A stretch of 64,000 nucleotides of DNA from NCBI RefSeq assembly GCF_014764305.1, contig NZ_CP061703.1, forward strand, positions 124,001 through 188,000, written 5' to 3'. The translations under genes and the position numbers were made by a program. Under the pieces are notes generated by a model. That model ran no database searches, was not told the DNA's origin, and worked only from the letters and a program-made list of their open reading frames with translations. Positions 26,129-33,986 of the stretch are shown one piece after another. The stretch is from Mesoflavibacter profundi (GTDB taxonomy: Bacteria; Bacteroidota; Bacteroidia; Flavobacteriales; Flavobacteriaceae). How positions within the stretch are numbered: position 1 is the stretch's first letter; the number at the start of each line of letters is the position of its first letter.

Positions 26129-27316
26129 ATGAACCCATCGGCTACAGGTTGGATTAAAAAATTGATTAAGGTTTTAAACCCAAGTCAAACACTTGCTAAC
26201 ACCAGTATAGACAACTACTACGAAGCATTTAGAAATTGTGGTTTTATATACGGAAGCAATGTAGAAATTGTAGCAAAACTTATAGAAAATAAAGACTTTG
26301 AAACAGAAGAAATCTGTAAAATAAATCTAATTATTGCGTTGTTAATTGTACATGAAAATAGTACAAGTAAAAACGATTTTTTTACAGATGTAAACCAGTT
26401 TTACAATACTTTAAACGAAAAAAAAACATCGTTTATTGAAATACTTTTAGGTAGCGGAAGTAAAGAAGACAAAGTTGAACGCTTAATTAATAAACGCGTA
26501 CAAATAGATGATAATTTACTTAACAAAAGCTTTAATTACTTTATAACTAATGCACTTTTATTTATAGATGTATTAGCGTTTAAAAATTATTTAAACGATT
26601 TAAAAATTACAGACGACTTCTTAAAAAATCACGAAATTATTATAGAAAGTATTGTAATTAACACGTTAAACTCTAAACAAAACAAAACAGATTACGATAA
26701 AAATTTAATTGATTTATTTGAACAATCTGCAAGATACGAACACGAAAAAGTACTTAGCTTTGACGATGCTATGTCTAAAATTGAAACCGAAATCTTTGCC
26801 CGATATTGTTTAGATCTTGCTGCTATGGCAACATGGACAGACGCTACTTTAGATAAAAGTGAAGCTAACTTTTTAGCACAACTTGGTAAGCAATTAAACT
26901 TAAACGAATTGCATGTAAATCAAGCCGAAAATAGTATTGCAGAGTTTTATGTAAAATATAAAGAAGATGTCCCTTTATTAGGCTCTAAAAACATAGTAAA
27001 AACATTTTATGACAACTCGTCTAATTTTGTTTTAAAACTAATAAGAAGAAACGGAAAACGATTAACTAAAGAGCTTACAGAAAGTAAAGAATTAGTTTTA
27101 CTCTTATCACAATCTACCATTAGAGAATTAAATAAAGAGGAACAAAAAAAAGTACAAGAACAACTGTTGGATATTTTTAAATCTATACCAAGTCTAGCTA
27201 TATTTTTATTACCTGGCGGCGCATTACTTTTACCATTAGTTGTAAAGTTTATACCTAAACTACTTCCAAGTGCTTTTGACGATAATCGTATTGAAGATGA
27301 AGAAAAAAAGGAATAG
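26129..27316 (+). CDS. LETM1-related biofilm-associated protein
   Basis: 395 residues, found in Flavobacteriia and named from transposon work on biofilm. The N-terminal two thirds are helical with no clear domain. The C-terminal motif IPSLAIFLLPGGALLLP followed by KFIPKLLPSAF matches the LETM1 core seen in the mitochondrial inner-membrane cation exchanger family, and could form one membrane hairpin. It ends with an acidic tail. The gene is divergent from DUF4331 and its stop codon abuts the convergent LytTR regulator with no spacer. Confidence 0.82.
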   Translation: MNPSATGWIKKLIKVLNPSQTLANTSIDNYYEAFRNCGFIYGSNVEIVAKLIENKDFETEEICKINLIIALLIVHENSTSKNDFFTDVNQFYNTLNEKKTSFIEILLGSGSKEDKVERLINKRVQIDDNLLNKSFNYFITNALLFIDVLAFKNYLNDLKITDDFLKNHEIIIESIVINTLNSKQNKTDYDKNLIDLFEQSARYEHEKVLSFDDAMSKIETEIFARYCLDLAAMATWTDATLDKSEANFLAQLGKQLNLNELHVNQAENSIAEFYVKYKEDVPLLGSKNIVKTFYDNSSNFVLKLIRRNGKRLTKELTESKELVLLLSQSTIRELNKEEQKKVQEQLLDIFKSIPSLAIFLLPGGALLLPLVVKFIPKLLPSAFDDNRIEDEEKKE

Positions 27317-27334
27317 TTAACTTAACCATTCCTT
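27303..27334 (-). terminator. terminator of the LytTR gene overlapping the end of the opposing gene
   Basis: AAGGAAT-A-GTTAA / TTAAC-C-ATTCCTT, an interrupted 12-bp stem; on the minus strand it is followed by T7. It spans the junction at which two convergent genes meet with zero bases between them. Confidence 0.7.
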
Positions 27335-28072
27335 AAAATCTTTAACGCGTTCTCTAGCTACAATAACTTCGCTTTCATTGTAGGTTTTTAACTTTATTTG
27401 TAACCTAGAGTTGGTATAACTTATAATATCTTTAATAGCTTCTATATTGACGTAAAACTTTCTGTTCACTCTAAAGAATTGCGTTGGATCTATTTCGTCT
27501 TCTAATGCCTCTAAAGAGTGTTCTAACAAATAACTACGATTATCTGTTGTGTGTAAATATGTTCCTTTGTTTTCGCTATAAAAACATTCAATTTCGTCTG
27601 TATTAATTAATTTAATATGCTGACCTACTTTTATTGAAAAGCGTTTTTTATAAGTTCTATCTATTGGGTTAACTAATAGTTTTTTTATGTCTTCAAAATC
27701 TATAGATAGATTTGTTTTTTGTGGTAAACGCGATTTATACTTTTGTACGGCTTGCTCTAAATCTTCAACATCAATTGGTTTAAGTAAATAGTCAATACTG
27801 TTTAATTTAAAAGCTTGCAAAGCATACTCGTCATAAGCGGTGGTAAAAATTATAGCCGAGTTAATTTCTATAGTTTCAAAAATTTCAAACGACAAACCAT
27901 CACTTAATTGTATGTCTAAAAATATTAAATCTGGATGTACATTATTATTAAACCAATCTATAGATTCTTCAACAGAATGTAAAAGTGTTTCTGCTTCTAC
28001 ATCTAAATTAGATAACATACGTTGCAATCGTCTTGCAGATGGTTTTTCATCTTCTATAATTATAACTTTCAT
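27317..28072 (-). CDS. LytTR family response regulator
   Basis: 251 residues. Receiver domain 1-120 with phospho-acceptor Asp near 56 (PDLIFLDIQLSDG), conserved Thr/Lys (IIFTTAYDEYAL, YLLKPI), then a LytTR DNA-binding domain (about 145-250: CFYSENKGTYLHTTD, FFRVNRKFYVNIEAI). It is the last gene of the unit with the sensor kinase and 2TM protein upstream, so it should be the cognate regulator. LytTR proteins bind paired direct repeats; no such pair was recognised nearby. Confidence 0.93.
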   Translation of the reverse strand: MKVIIIEDEKPSARRLQRMLSNLDVEAETLLHSVEESIDWFNNNVHPDLIFLDIQLSDGLSFEIFETIEINSAIIFTTAYDEYALQAFKLNSIDYLLKPIDVEDLEQAVQKYKSRLPQKTNLSIDFEDIKKLLVNPIDRTYKKRFSIKVGQHIKLINTDEIECFYSENKGTYLHTTDNRSYLLEHSLEALEDEIDPTQFFRVNRKFYVNIEAIKDIISYTNSRLQIKLKTYNESEVIVARERVKDFKEWLS

Positions 28073-28160
28073 TTGTATTGTTTTTGATGGTTGTTTGATG
28101 ATTGGCTACAGAAGCAATAAACTGCTTACTGCTTACTACTTATCACTTACTGAAAACTAA

Positions 28161-28502
28161 CTATTCCCACATAGATTCTTCTTTATCCATAAACTCTTTA
28201 ATTTTTCTTTGTTCCCAATCTTTTCCGAAGAACACTCTAGGTCCAAATACACCAAGAAAATGAAATAATAAACCTACGCCCCAAAATAATGGTGTAGATA
28301 ATGTACCAAAGTGCCATAAAGGTCCGCCATTTAATACTATTACTAAAATAATCAACACATTAATTACGATGTAAACTGCTAAGTGCCAATAAAATCCTAT
28401 TATTTTTTTTACTTTTTCTTTAGCTCTATAATAGGCTTCTTCTTTTAAAAACTCTTGTTTTGAAAAGTTATCATTGTATGGTTGTATATCTGTGTTTTTC
28501 AT
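28161..28502 (-). CDS. 2TM domain protein
   Basis: 113 residues from the ATG at 28502; a TTG ten codons upstream would overlap the kinase stop and is less likely. The 2TM domain has an amphipathic N-terminal helix (AYYRAKEKVKKIIGFYWHL), two membrane spans (about 40-60 and 70-92) and the conserved tail FGKDWEQRKIKEFMDKEE. The same domain forms the C-terminus of the upstream kinase. It lies between sensor and regulator genes, suggesting a membrane partner or modulator of that signalling pair. Confidence 0.85.
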   Translation of the reverse strand: MKNTDIQPYNDNFSKQEFLKEEAYYRAKEKVKKIIGFYWHLAVYIVINVLIILVIVLNGGPLWHFGTLSTPLFWGVGLLFHFLGVFGPRVFFGKDWEQRKIKEFMDKEESMWE

Positions 28503-28522
28503 AATTTTTAATGTTTTGGTGA

Positions 28523-29881
28523 TTAATTCCAACGGTTTTCTTGTTCTTCTTCTCTAATAAATTGTTCTATTTTACGCTTTTCCCAATTGCGTCCAAATTT
28601 GCCATTATTTACAAATACTCTAAAGGCTTGTACGGTTAGACCAAATCCCCAACCAAACATCGGGAACCAAAACCATTGGATTGTAAATGGAGTAAATTTG
28701 TACCATATAAATATTAAACTAGGAATGACTACGCAATAGGCTGCTAGACTAAAATAAAATCCTTTTAATTCTTCTACATGTTGTCTTGCACGTGTATAAC
28801 TATCGTGCATTTTTGATTGTGTTAATTGTGTTTGTCTCATAACTGATATTTGTTTTGTTAGCATAGGTATTGCTACTGCAAAACTGTTTGCTTTTTGATT
28901 GATGATTACTTTTTTGCTTGTTAATAACTGGTAACGTTGTCTAATATTTGCTAATCCTACACCACTACTCTTTTTTAAAATTTGTTTAGGTTGAAGATTG
29001 TTTTCTACAACTAGATTACCATTAGTTTCATAAATTTTTATGTGTAACGGTTTGCTACTTGTTACTACATTGTGTTTTACTGCGTTTTCTAATAATAGTT
29101 GTAATGATAATGGTACAACTTTACTTTCTGGATTATTGGCTTGTTCTGGTATTTCAAAAACTATACTGTCTTCAAACCTGTTTTTTAATAAAGACATGTA
29201 AGTTCTTGCAAATTTTAACTCTTCATCTACAGTTACTAATTCTTTATTTTTTTGCTCTAAAACATAGCGATATACTTTTGATAAACTAGTTGTAAATTGT
29301 TGTGCTTTGTCTGGATTTTCTTCAATTAAACTGGTTAATACATTTAAGCTATTAAATAAAAAATGTGGATCTAATTGATTTTTTAAAGCATCAAACTTCG
29401 CACTTGCTGTTCCTGCTATTACTTTTTGCTCTTTTACCTTAGTATCTTGCTTAGATTTTATATAGTAAATCGTATAAAAAATAGCTGTTATAACTACAGA
29501 TATGGTTAAAGACATCCAATAAAACACCATTTTTTCGTTTTGAAAAAATAAAGATGTGTTTTGATTAAAACCATATACGATTATTAAAAATCTTAGTAAA
29601 AAAATAGTGATTAATGATATACAAATTGAAGATATTAATGCTACTAAAAGGTGATTAAGCTTAAATAAATCTTGCTTGTATTTACCCAACATATAGCTTA
29701 CAAAATAAGCGTTAGCCAAGTATAAACACACGGTAAACAATTGATTATAAAAAAACTCTAAAGCCAATGCTTTATCAAAAGCTACAGTTGTATTATTGGC
29801 AAGCATAAAAATACCTCTTACCATAAAAATTAATACACCTATAGAAAAGGCTTTAGCTATTTCTTTTAAAAATTTAAGCAT
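28523..29881 (-). CDS. LytS-like sensor histidine kinase with C-terminal 2TM domain
   Basis: 452 residues. Four membrane spans lie in residues 10-150. The kinase core carries DPHFLFNSLNVLTSL with the phosphorylated His near 172, LLLENAVKHNVV (N-box) and GVGLANIRQRYQLL (G-box). It continues past the usual end into a 2TM domain (about 355-452, ending FGRNWEKRKIEQF), giving two more spans. It is the first gene of a unit with a free 2TM protein and a LytTR regulator. The ligand is unknown. The C-terminal membrane domain after the ATPase domain is the unusual point. Confidence 0.9.
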   Translation of the reverse strand: MLKFLKEIAKAFSIGVLIFMVRGIFMLANNTTVAFDKALALEFFYNQLFTVCLYLANAYFVSYMLGKYKQDLFKLNHLLVALISSICISLITIFLLRFLIIVYGFNQNTSLFFQNEKMVFYWMSLTISVVITAIFYTIYYIKSKQDTKVKEQKVIAGTASAKFDALKNQLDPHFLFNSLNVLTSLIEENPDKAQQFTTSLSKVYRYVLEQKNKELVTVDEELKFARTYMSLLKNRFEDSIVFEIPEQANNPESKVVPLSLQLLLENAVKHNVVTSSKPLHIKIYETNGNLVVENNLQPKQILKKSSGVGLANIRQRYQLLTSKKVIINQKANSFAVAIPMLTKQISVMRQTQLTQSKMHDSYTRARQHVEELKGFYFSLAAYCVVIPSLIFIWYKFTPFTIQWFWFPMFGWGFGLTVQAFRVFVNNGKFGRNWEKRKIEQFIREEEQENRWN

Positions 29882-29893
29882 TTTAAATTCTAT

Positions 29894-30046
29894 TTAATTA
29901 CACATTAAATTACTTACTAACTTACAGTCTACATTTTGATTAAAGGTAGTAAAATGTTTATGTTTACTTGCCTTAAAACTCTTTGTATTATTAGTTGTAA
30001 TTGTATTTGTAAACATAATTATTAATATTAAAATTAATTTAAACAT
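29894..30046 (-). CDS. possible 50-residue exported peptide upstream of the kinase
   Basis: Short frame beginning MFKLILILIIMFTNTITT, a basic residue plus hydrophobic core like a signal peptide, then a Lys/His/Asn-rich hydrophilic tail (KASKHKHFTTF) with two Cys near the end. It stops 12 bases before the kinase ATG, as if it were the first gene of that unit. It fills much of a 337-base stretch otherwise without genes. No family is recognised; chance occurrence in AT-rich DNA is possible. Confidence 0.35.
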   Translation of the reverse strand: MFKLILILIIMFTNTITTNNTKSFKASKHKHFTTFNQNVDCKLVSNLMCN

Positions 30047-30137
30047 GATAGTTGGTTTTAATTACAAGGCAAATATCTATCAAGAGTTTAAGTTTTTAAA
30101 AAGTGAAATACCGAACTGTTATTTTTTTAAGATGAAT

Positions 30138-30174
30138 TGTAACAGGATAAAAAAAATCTCAAATTTGTGTAACA
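30138..30174 (+). promoter_or_regulatory. paired TGTAACA direct repeats upstream of the second ECF sigma gene
   Basis: TGTAACA at 30138-30144 and again at 30168-30174, 30 bases apart, 45-80 bases before the sigma start. TGTAAC resembles -35 elements of some ECF promoters, so autoregulation is possible. No matched -10 was settled. Confidence 0.3.
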
Positions 30175-30218
30175 AATCAATTATTGCAGCTACATATAAA
30201 GTAACTAACTAAATTATA

Positions 30219-30713
30219 TTGGATAAACCATCAGAACATAAATTTGTCGAGCTTTTAGAGCAACATCAAAATATTGTGCATAAAGTATGTAGACTTTACA
30301 CAAATAATTATGATGCGCATAATGATTTGTTTCAAGAAATAACAATTCAATTATGGAAAGCGTTCCCAAAATTTAGAGGCGACAGTAAGTTTACAACTTG
30401 GATGTATCGCGTAGGACTTAATACAGCTATAACATTGTACCGTAAGTCTAAACGTAAAATACAAACACAAGAGTTTGATGCCGTACAATTTAAAATTAGT
30501 GCAGAAGAATATGATAGTACAGAAGAAGAACAATTAAAACTAATGTATCAAGCTGTACACCAATTAAATGATATTGAAAAGGCACTTGTTTTTTTGTATC
30601 TGGAAGATAAAAATTACAAGGAAATTAGCGACACTTTAGGTATAAGCGAAGTTAATGCAAGAGTGAAAATGAATAGAGTAAAAACTAAGCTTAAAACTAT
30701 TTTAAATCCGTAA
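30219..30713 (+). CDS. ECF-type RNA polymerase sigma factor (second)
   Basis: 164 residues from a TTG start; no upstream in-frame ATG is nearby and the homology begins soon after. Region 2: NNYDAHNDLFQEITIQLWKAF and KFTTWMYRVGLNTAIT; region 4: EDKNYKEISDTLGISEVNARVKMNRVKTKLK. It is followed after 2 bases by a four-span membrane protein rather than a standard anti-sigma. TGTAACA repeats upstream may be its own promoter element. Confidence 0.9.
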   Translation: MDKPSEHKFVELLEQHQNIVHKVCRLYTNNYDAHNDLFQEITIQLWKAFPKFRGDSKFTTWMYRVGLNTAITLYRKSKRKIQTQEFDAVQFKISAEEYDSTEEEQLKLMYQAVHQLNDIEKALVFLYLEDKNYKEISDTLGISEVNARVKMNRVKTKLKTILNP

Positions 30714-30715
30714 CT

Positions 30716-31348
30716 ATGGATGAATTAGAATTATTAAAGAAAGATTGGCAGAAAAGTAATACTGCTTTCGAAAAAAAATCGGCTGGAGATTTATATTGTA
30801 TGTTACATAAAAAATCTTCTAATATTGTAAAAACACTATTCTATATTAGTATAGCCGAACTTATTTTTTGGGTACTTATAAATACATTACCTATGGTAAT
30901 GTCTGATAATTATAAGCAAAAACTTGACAGTATGTATGAAGATAGTTTGTTTATTGGCATTACAATTTTTACCTACGTAGTAATTGTAGCTTTTGTATAT
31001 CTGTTATTTAAATCGTACAAAAGCATATCTGTTACAGATAATGCAAAAACGTTAATGAAAAACATACTTAAAACCAGAAAAGTAGTTAAATACTATGTGG
31101 TTTATAACCTAATAATGGTATGTTTATCAATGATTTTTGCCTTTAGTTATACCACAACTCACGATCCAGAACTTGTTGCGCAACTACAGCATTTTACAAC
31201 TAAGCAATACGCAGTAATGATTACTAGTTTTGTAATTGCTACACTAATTTTTGCATTGGTAATTTGGTTATTTTACAAGCTACTTTACGGTATCTTATTA
31301 AAACGATTGAATAGAAATTATAAAGAACTTAAAAAGATAGAAGTTTAG
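30716..31348 (+). CDS. four-span membrane protein, candidate unconventional anti-sigma factor
   Basis: 210 residues. A cytosolic N-terminal region (about 1-38, LELLKKDWQKSNTAFEKKS) is followed by four hydrophobic spans (about 38-60, 75-98, 120-143, 163-190). It starts 2 bases after the ECF sigma gene. I know similar proteins with an LKKDW beginning after ECF genes in Flavobacteriaceae; a sigma-holding role by the N-terminal segment is inferred from operon position. No zinc-binding anti-sigma motif is present. Confidence 0.65.
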   Translation: MDELELLKKDWQKSNTAFEKKSAGDLYCMLHKKSSNIVKTLFYISIAELIFWVLINTLPMVMSDNYKQKLDSMYEDSLFIGITIFTYVVIVAFVYLLFKSYKSISVTDNAKTLMKNILKTRKVVKYYVVYNLIMVCLSMIFAFSYTTTHDPELVAQLQHFTTKQYAVMITSFVIATLIFALVIWLFYKLLYGILLKRLNRNYKELKKIEV

Positions 31349-31365
31349 TTTCTTAGAAATTTAAA

Positions 31366-31761
31366 ATGAAATTATTTATTACCGCCATCTTGTTTTTTAC
31401 CTCATTTTTTAGTGTCTCACAAACACAACAAGAAATGAACATTACTGCTAAACAAGCGTATATAGAAGCAGATAAAACACTTAACAATGTATACCAAAAT
31501 ATTTTAACTGAATATAAAACAGATACAGCGTTTATTGAAAAACTTAAAATATCTCAAAGACTTTGGATACAATTTAGAGATGCAGAATTAGACATGAAAT
31601 TTCCTAAGGAAAATAAAGGCTATAACTACGGTAGCGTCTACCCAATGTGTGTATCCTATTATTTAAAATCTTTAACAGAACAAAGAACACAAACCTTAAA
31701 GGAATGGCTTACTGGTATAGAAGAAGGTGATGTTTGTAAGGGTTCGGTTAAATTAAAATAG
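31366..31761 (+). CDS. LprI/DUF1311-type exported protein
   Basis: 131 residues with signal peptide MKLFITAILFFTSFFSVSQ. The rest fits the DUF1311 / lysozyme-inhibitor LprI type: MNITAKQAYIEADKTLNNVY and LKISQRLWIQFRDAELD, with Cys in MCVSYY and near the C-terminus (VCKGS). Members bind or inhibit lysozyme in mycobacteria; that role is not shown here. It follows the ECF operon by 17 bases and may be its third gene. Confidence 0.75.
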   Translation: MKLFITAILFFTSFFSVSQTQQEMNITAKQAYIEADKTLNNVYQNILTEYKTDTAFIEKLKISQRLWIQFRDAELDMKFPKENKGYNYGSVYPMCVSYYLKSLTEQRTQTLKEWLTGIEEGDVCKGSVKLK

Positions 31762-31777
31762 CTTTATTAAAAAAGAC

Positions 31778-32581
31778 TTAACTTAAAAACTCTCTTTGTT
31801 TATTTAACTCTTCTTGAGCTAATAATTCTTCTTCAGGAATTACCTTTAAAAATGAAGGATGTTGCTCTATAGCGTATTCGATTTTTTCAACAATATCTGC
31901 AATAGATTCATTTTCATAATCTATTTGTAAAGTCTCTTTAATTTCAAAAGTTTGATAGACGTTTTTCTTCTTAATCCTTAATCCTTTTTTATCAAAACTT
32001 CTTCTAAAACCGTCAATTACTATAGGAACAACTACAGGTTTATACTGTTTGATAATATGAGCAGTTCCTTTTCTAATAGGCTTAAAAGGTGTTGTTGTAC
32101 CTTGCGGAAATGTTACAACCCAACCATCGTCTAATGCTTTTTTAATGTTGGTTATGTCGCTCATTTTAACTTGTCTGTTTACATTTTGACCTTTACTTCT
32201 CCATGTACGTTCTATACTAATAGATCCTGTATAGGCAAATATTTTAGGAATTAATCCAGACTTCATGGTTTCTTTTGCTGCAACATAATACATGTTTAAT
32301 TTAGGATTCCATAAGTAACCTACATTTTTAATGTTGTCTTGTCTGTTAGACAATGCGGCATTAAATACATGAAACATTGCAATTACATCTGCAAAATATG
32401 TTTGATGATTAGAAATAAATAAAACGTTAGTATCAGGTATTTGTCTAATAATTTCTGAACCTTCAATCTGTAATTCGTTAAAGCCTCTATAACGTCTATG
32501 CGTTAAAAGACCTAAGATTCTAATTAGCCATTTTTTTATAAAAAGTATATGTCCAAAAGGATTTTTTTTAAATAATCCCAT
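31778..32581 (-). CDS. lysophospholipid acyltransferase (PlsC-like) with variant motifs
   Basis: 267 residues of the 1-acyl-glycerol-3-phosphate acyltransferase fold. The catalytic motif reads SNHQTYFAD, an H-x5-D rather than the usual H-x4-D, and the FPEGTR block reads FPQGTT. It may acylate a different acceptor (for example ornithine or glycine lipids are made by relatives in Bacteroidota). A TATATTTG -7 box lies 25 bases upstream of the start. It is convergent with the LprI-like gene. Confidence 0.78.
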   Translation of the reverse strand: MGLFKKNPFGHILFIKKWLIRILGLLTHRRYRGFNELQIEGSEIIRQIPDTNVLFISNHQTYFADVIAMFHVFNAALSNRQDNIKNVGYLWNPKLNMYYVAAKETMKSGLIPKIFAYTGSISIERTWRSKGQNVNRQVKMSDITNIKKALDDGWVVTFPQGTTTPFKPIRKGTAHIIKQYKPVVVPIVIDGFRRSFDKKGLRIKKKNVYQTFEIKETLQIDYENESIADIVEKIEYAIEQHPSFLKVIPEEELLAQEELNKQREFLS

Positions 32582-32605
32582 AGTGTTTTAGTTTTTTTGA
32601 GGTTA

Positions 32606-32613
32606 CAAATATA
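32606..32613 (-). promoter_or_regulatory. -7 promoter element of the acyltransferase gene
   Basis: TATATTTG on the minus strand, perfect to TAnnTTTG, in the 40-base gap before the gene and about 19 bases of leader. No clear -33 TTG was found. Confidence 0.4.
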
Positions 32614-32621
32614 ACAAAACA

Positions 32622-33269
32622 TTAAAGTTTTAACGTTTGTTTTAACAAGTCTTTGACTTCGGCTAGCATCATAGCTGTTGCGCCCCAAACTAAATGATTA
32701 TTTAATAAATATGCAGGTACCTCTACCTCAACACCATAACTGGTTTTTACAACTTTATTAGTAAGATTAGAATCGTCTAACAAATCGGCTAGATAAACTT
32801 CTAGTACATCTTCTACTTCTGTTTCTTGTTTAATAAATTTTGGTGTTTGCTTTGCTATACCTAAATATGGTTGTACTATAAAATTACTTGGCGGAATGTA
32901 TACTTGCGATAATTCTTTATAAACTTCTATGACATTAGGTGAAACGCCAACTTCTTCATGGGTTTCTCTTAAAGCTGTTTGCAAAAGATTTTGATCTTCG
33001 TGTTCTACTTTTCCTCCAGGAAAACCTACTTGTGCCGAGTGTACACCTTTATAAGTTTTACGCAATATTAAAACCAGCTTTGTAAGTTGCTTAATATCTG
33101 GATAAAACAATGCCATTACAGCACTTTGTCTGGCGTTTTTTATGTTATCTTTTTGTTGCTTAATTAATTTATCACGATATGGTGGCGCCATTTTAAACTG
33201 AGAAGCTTCGGCTGGTAGTGGGATATTTTTTATTTTTGGCAATGCTATGATAAATTCATTAAAATTCAT
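32622..33269 (-). CDS. NUDIX hydrolase, CoA pyrophosphatase-like
   Basis: 215 residues from the ATG at 33269 (MNFNEFIIALP); upstream extension would read through the opposing gene. The Nudix box is GGKVEHEDQNLLQTALRETH with EEVGV, and the preceding KGVHSAQVGFPGG plus the C-terminal HLVWGATAMMLAE are typical of CoA diphosphatases, which split CoA to 3',5'-ADP and phosphopantetheine. It diverges from the cyclophilin with start codons only 7 bases apart. Substrate is inferred from family resemblance. Confidence 0.83.
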   Translation of the reverse strand: MNFNEFIIALPKIKNIPLPAEASQFKMAPPYRDKLIKQQKDNIKNARQSAVMALFYPDIKQLTKLVLILRKTYKGVHSAQVGFPGGKVEHEDQNLLQTALRETHEEVGVSPNVIEVYKELSQVYIPPSNFIVQPYLGIAKQTPKFIKQETEVEDVLEVYLADLLDDSNLTNKVVKTSYGVEVEVPAYLLNNHLVWGATAMMLAEVKDLLKQTLKL

Positions 33270-33276
33270 TTTAAAA

Positions 33277-33984
33277 ATGCGCCTATTAATTTTACTTAGT
33301 TGTTTTGTTTTTTTATTTAATTGTGAAGATAAGCAATCTAAGACTAAAAGTAACACCTTAAAGACTACTCAAGTAAAAGATTCTATTAAAAAAGAGGTTG
33401 ATAGTGTAAAAAAAGATACAGTATCTAAGAGGAAATATCCTTTTTTAACCGAAGAAAATGCGATGGACTTTTTCTTAGAATATGAAAAAGAAAATCCTGA
33501 AAATAAAGTTAGAATTACAACAGATAAAGGCGATATTGATATTTTACTTTACGACAAAACTAAGTTTCATCGTGCTAATTTTATTTATCTAACAAAGATT
33601 GGTGCTTTTGACGATACTCAATTTCATCGTGTGGTTAAAAATTTTATTATTCAAGGAGGAAATACCGACGATGCTAAAGTAGCTAAACGACGAAGAGATA
33701 TTGGGCATTATTTATTACCAACAGATACTAAAAGAGGATTTACACACCATCGTGGCGTTATATCTATGCCTAGTAGCGATATTGACAATCCGCATAAATT
33801 AGCATCTCCTTTCGAGTTTTTTATTACCCAACAAGACGCGTTTCATTTAGATGGTAATTACACCATATTTGGAGAAGTAATCTCTGGTTTAGATGTTGTA
33901 GATCAAATAAATGCTGTGCCAGTAGATGAAGCCGATTGGCCACTACATAACGTTTATATTAAAACAGTTCGCATTTTAGAATAA
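33277..33984 (+). CDS. peptidyl-prolyl cis-trans isomerase (cyclophilin), lipoprotein
   Basis: 235 residues from the ATG at 33277, which gives a compact lipoprotein signal (MRLLILLSCFVFLFNC, lipobox LFNC); an ATG at 33247 would add ten residues and overlap the NUDIX start. A Lys/Asp linker precedes the cyclophilin domain (from about 75: VRITTDKGDIDILL, QFHRVVKNFIIQGG, FEFFITQQ, FGEVISGLDVVDQI). It likely assists folding of exported proteins at the membrane. It is convergent with the TRIC gene, 2 bases apart. Confidence 0.85.
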   Translation: MRLLILLSCFVFLFNCEDKQSKTKSNTLKTTQVKDSIKKEVDSVKKDTVSKRKYPFLTEENAMDFFLEYEKENPENKVRITTDKGDIDILLYDKTKFHRANFIYLTKIGAFDDTQFHRVVKNFIIQGGNTDDAKVAKRRRDIGHYLLPTDTKRGFTHHRGVISMPSSDIDNPHKLASPFEFFITQQDAFHLDGNYTIFGEVISGLDVVDQINAVPVDEADWPLHNVYIKTVRILE

Positions 33985-33986
33985 AG

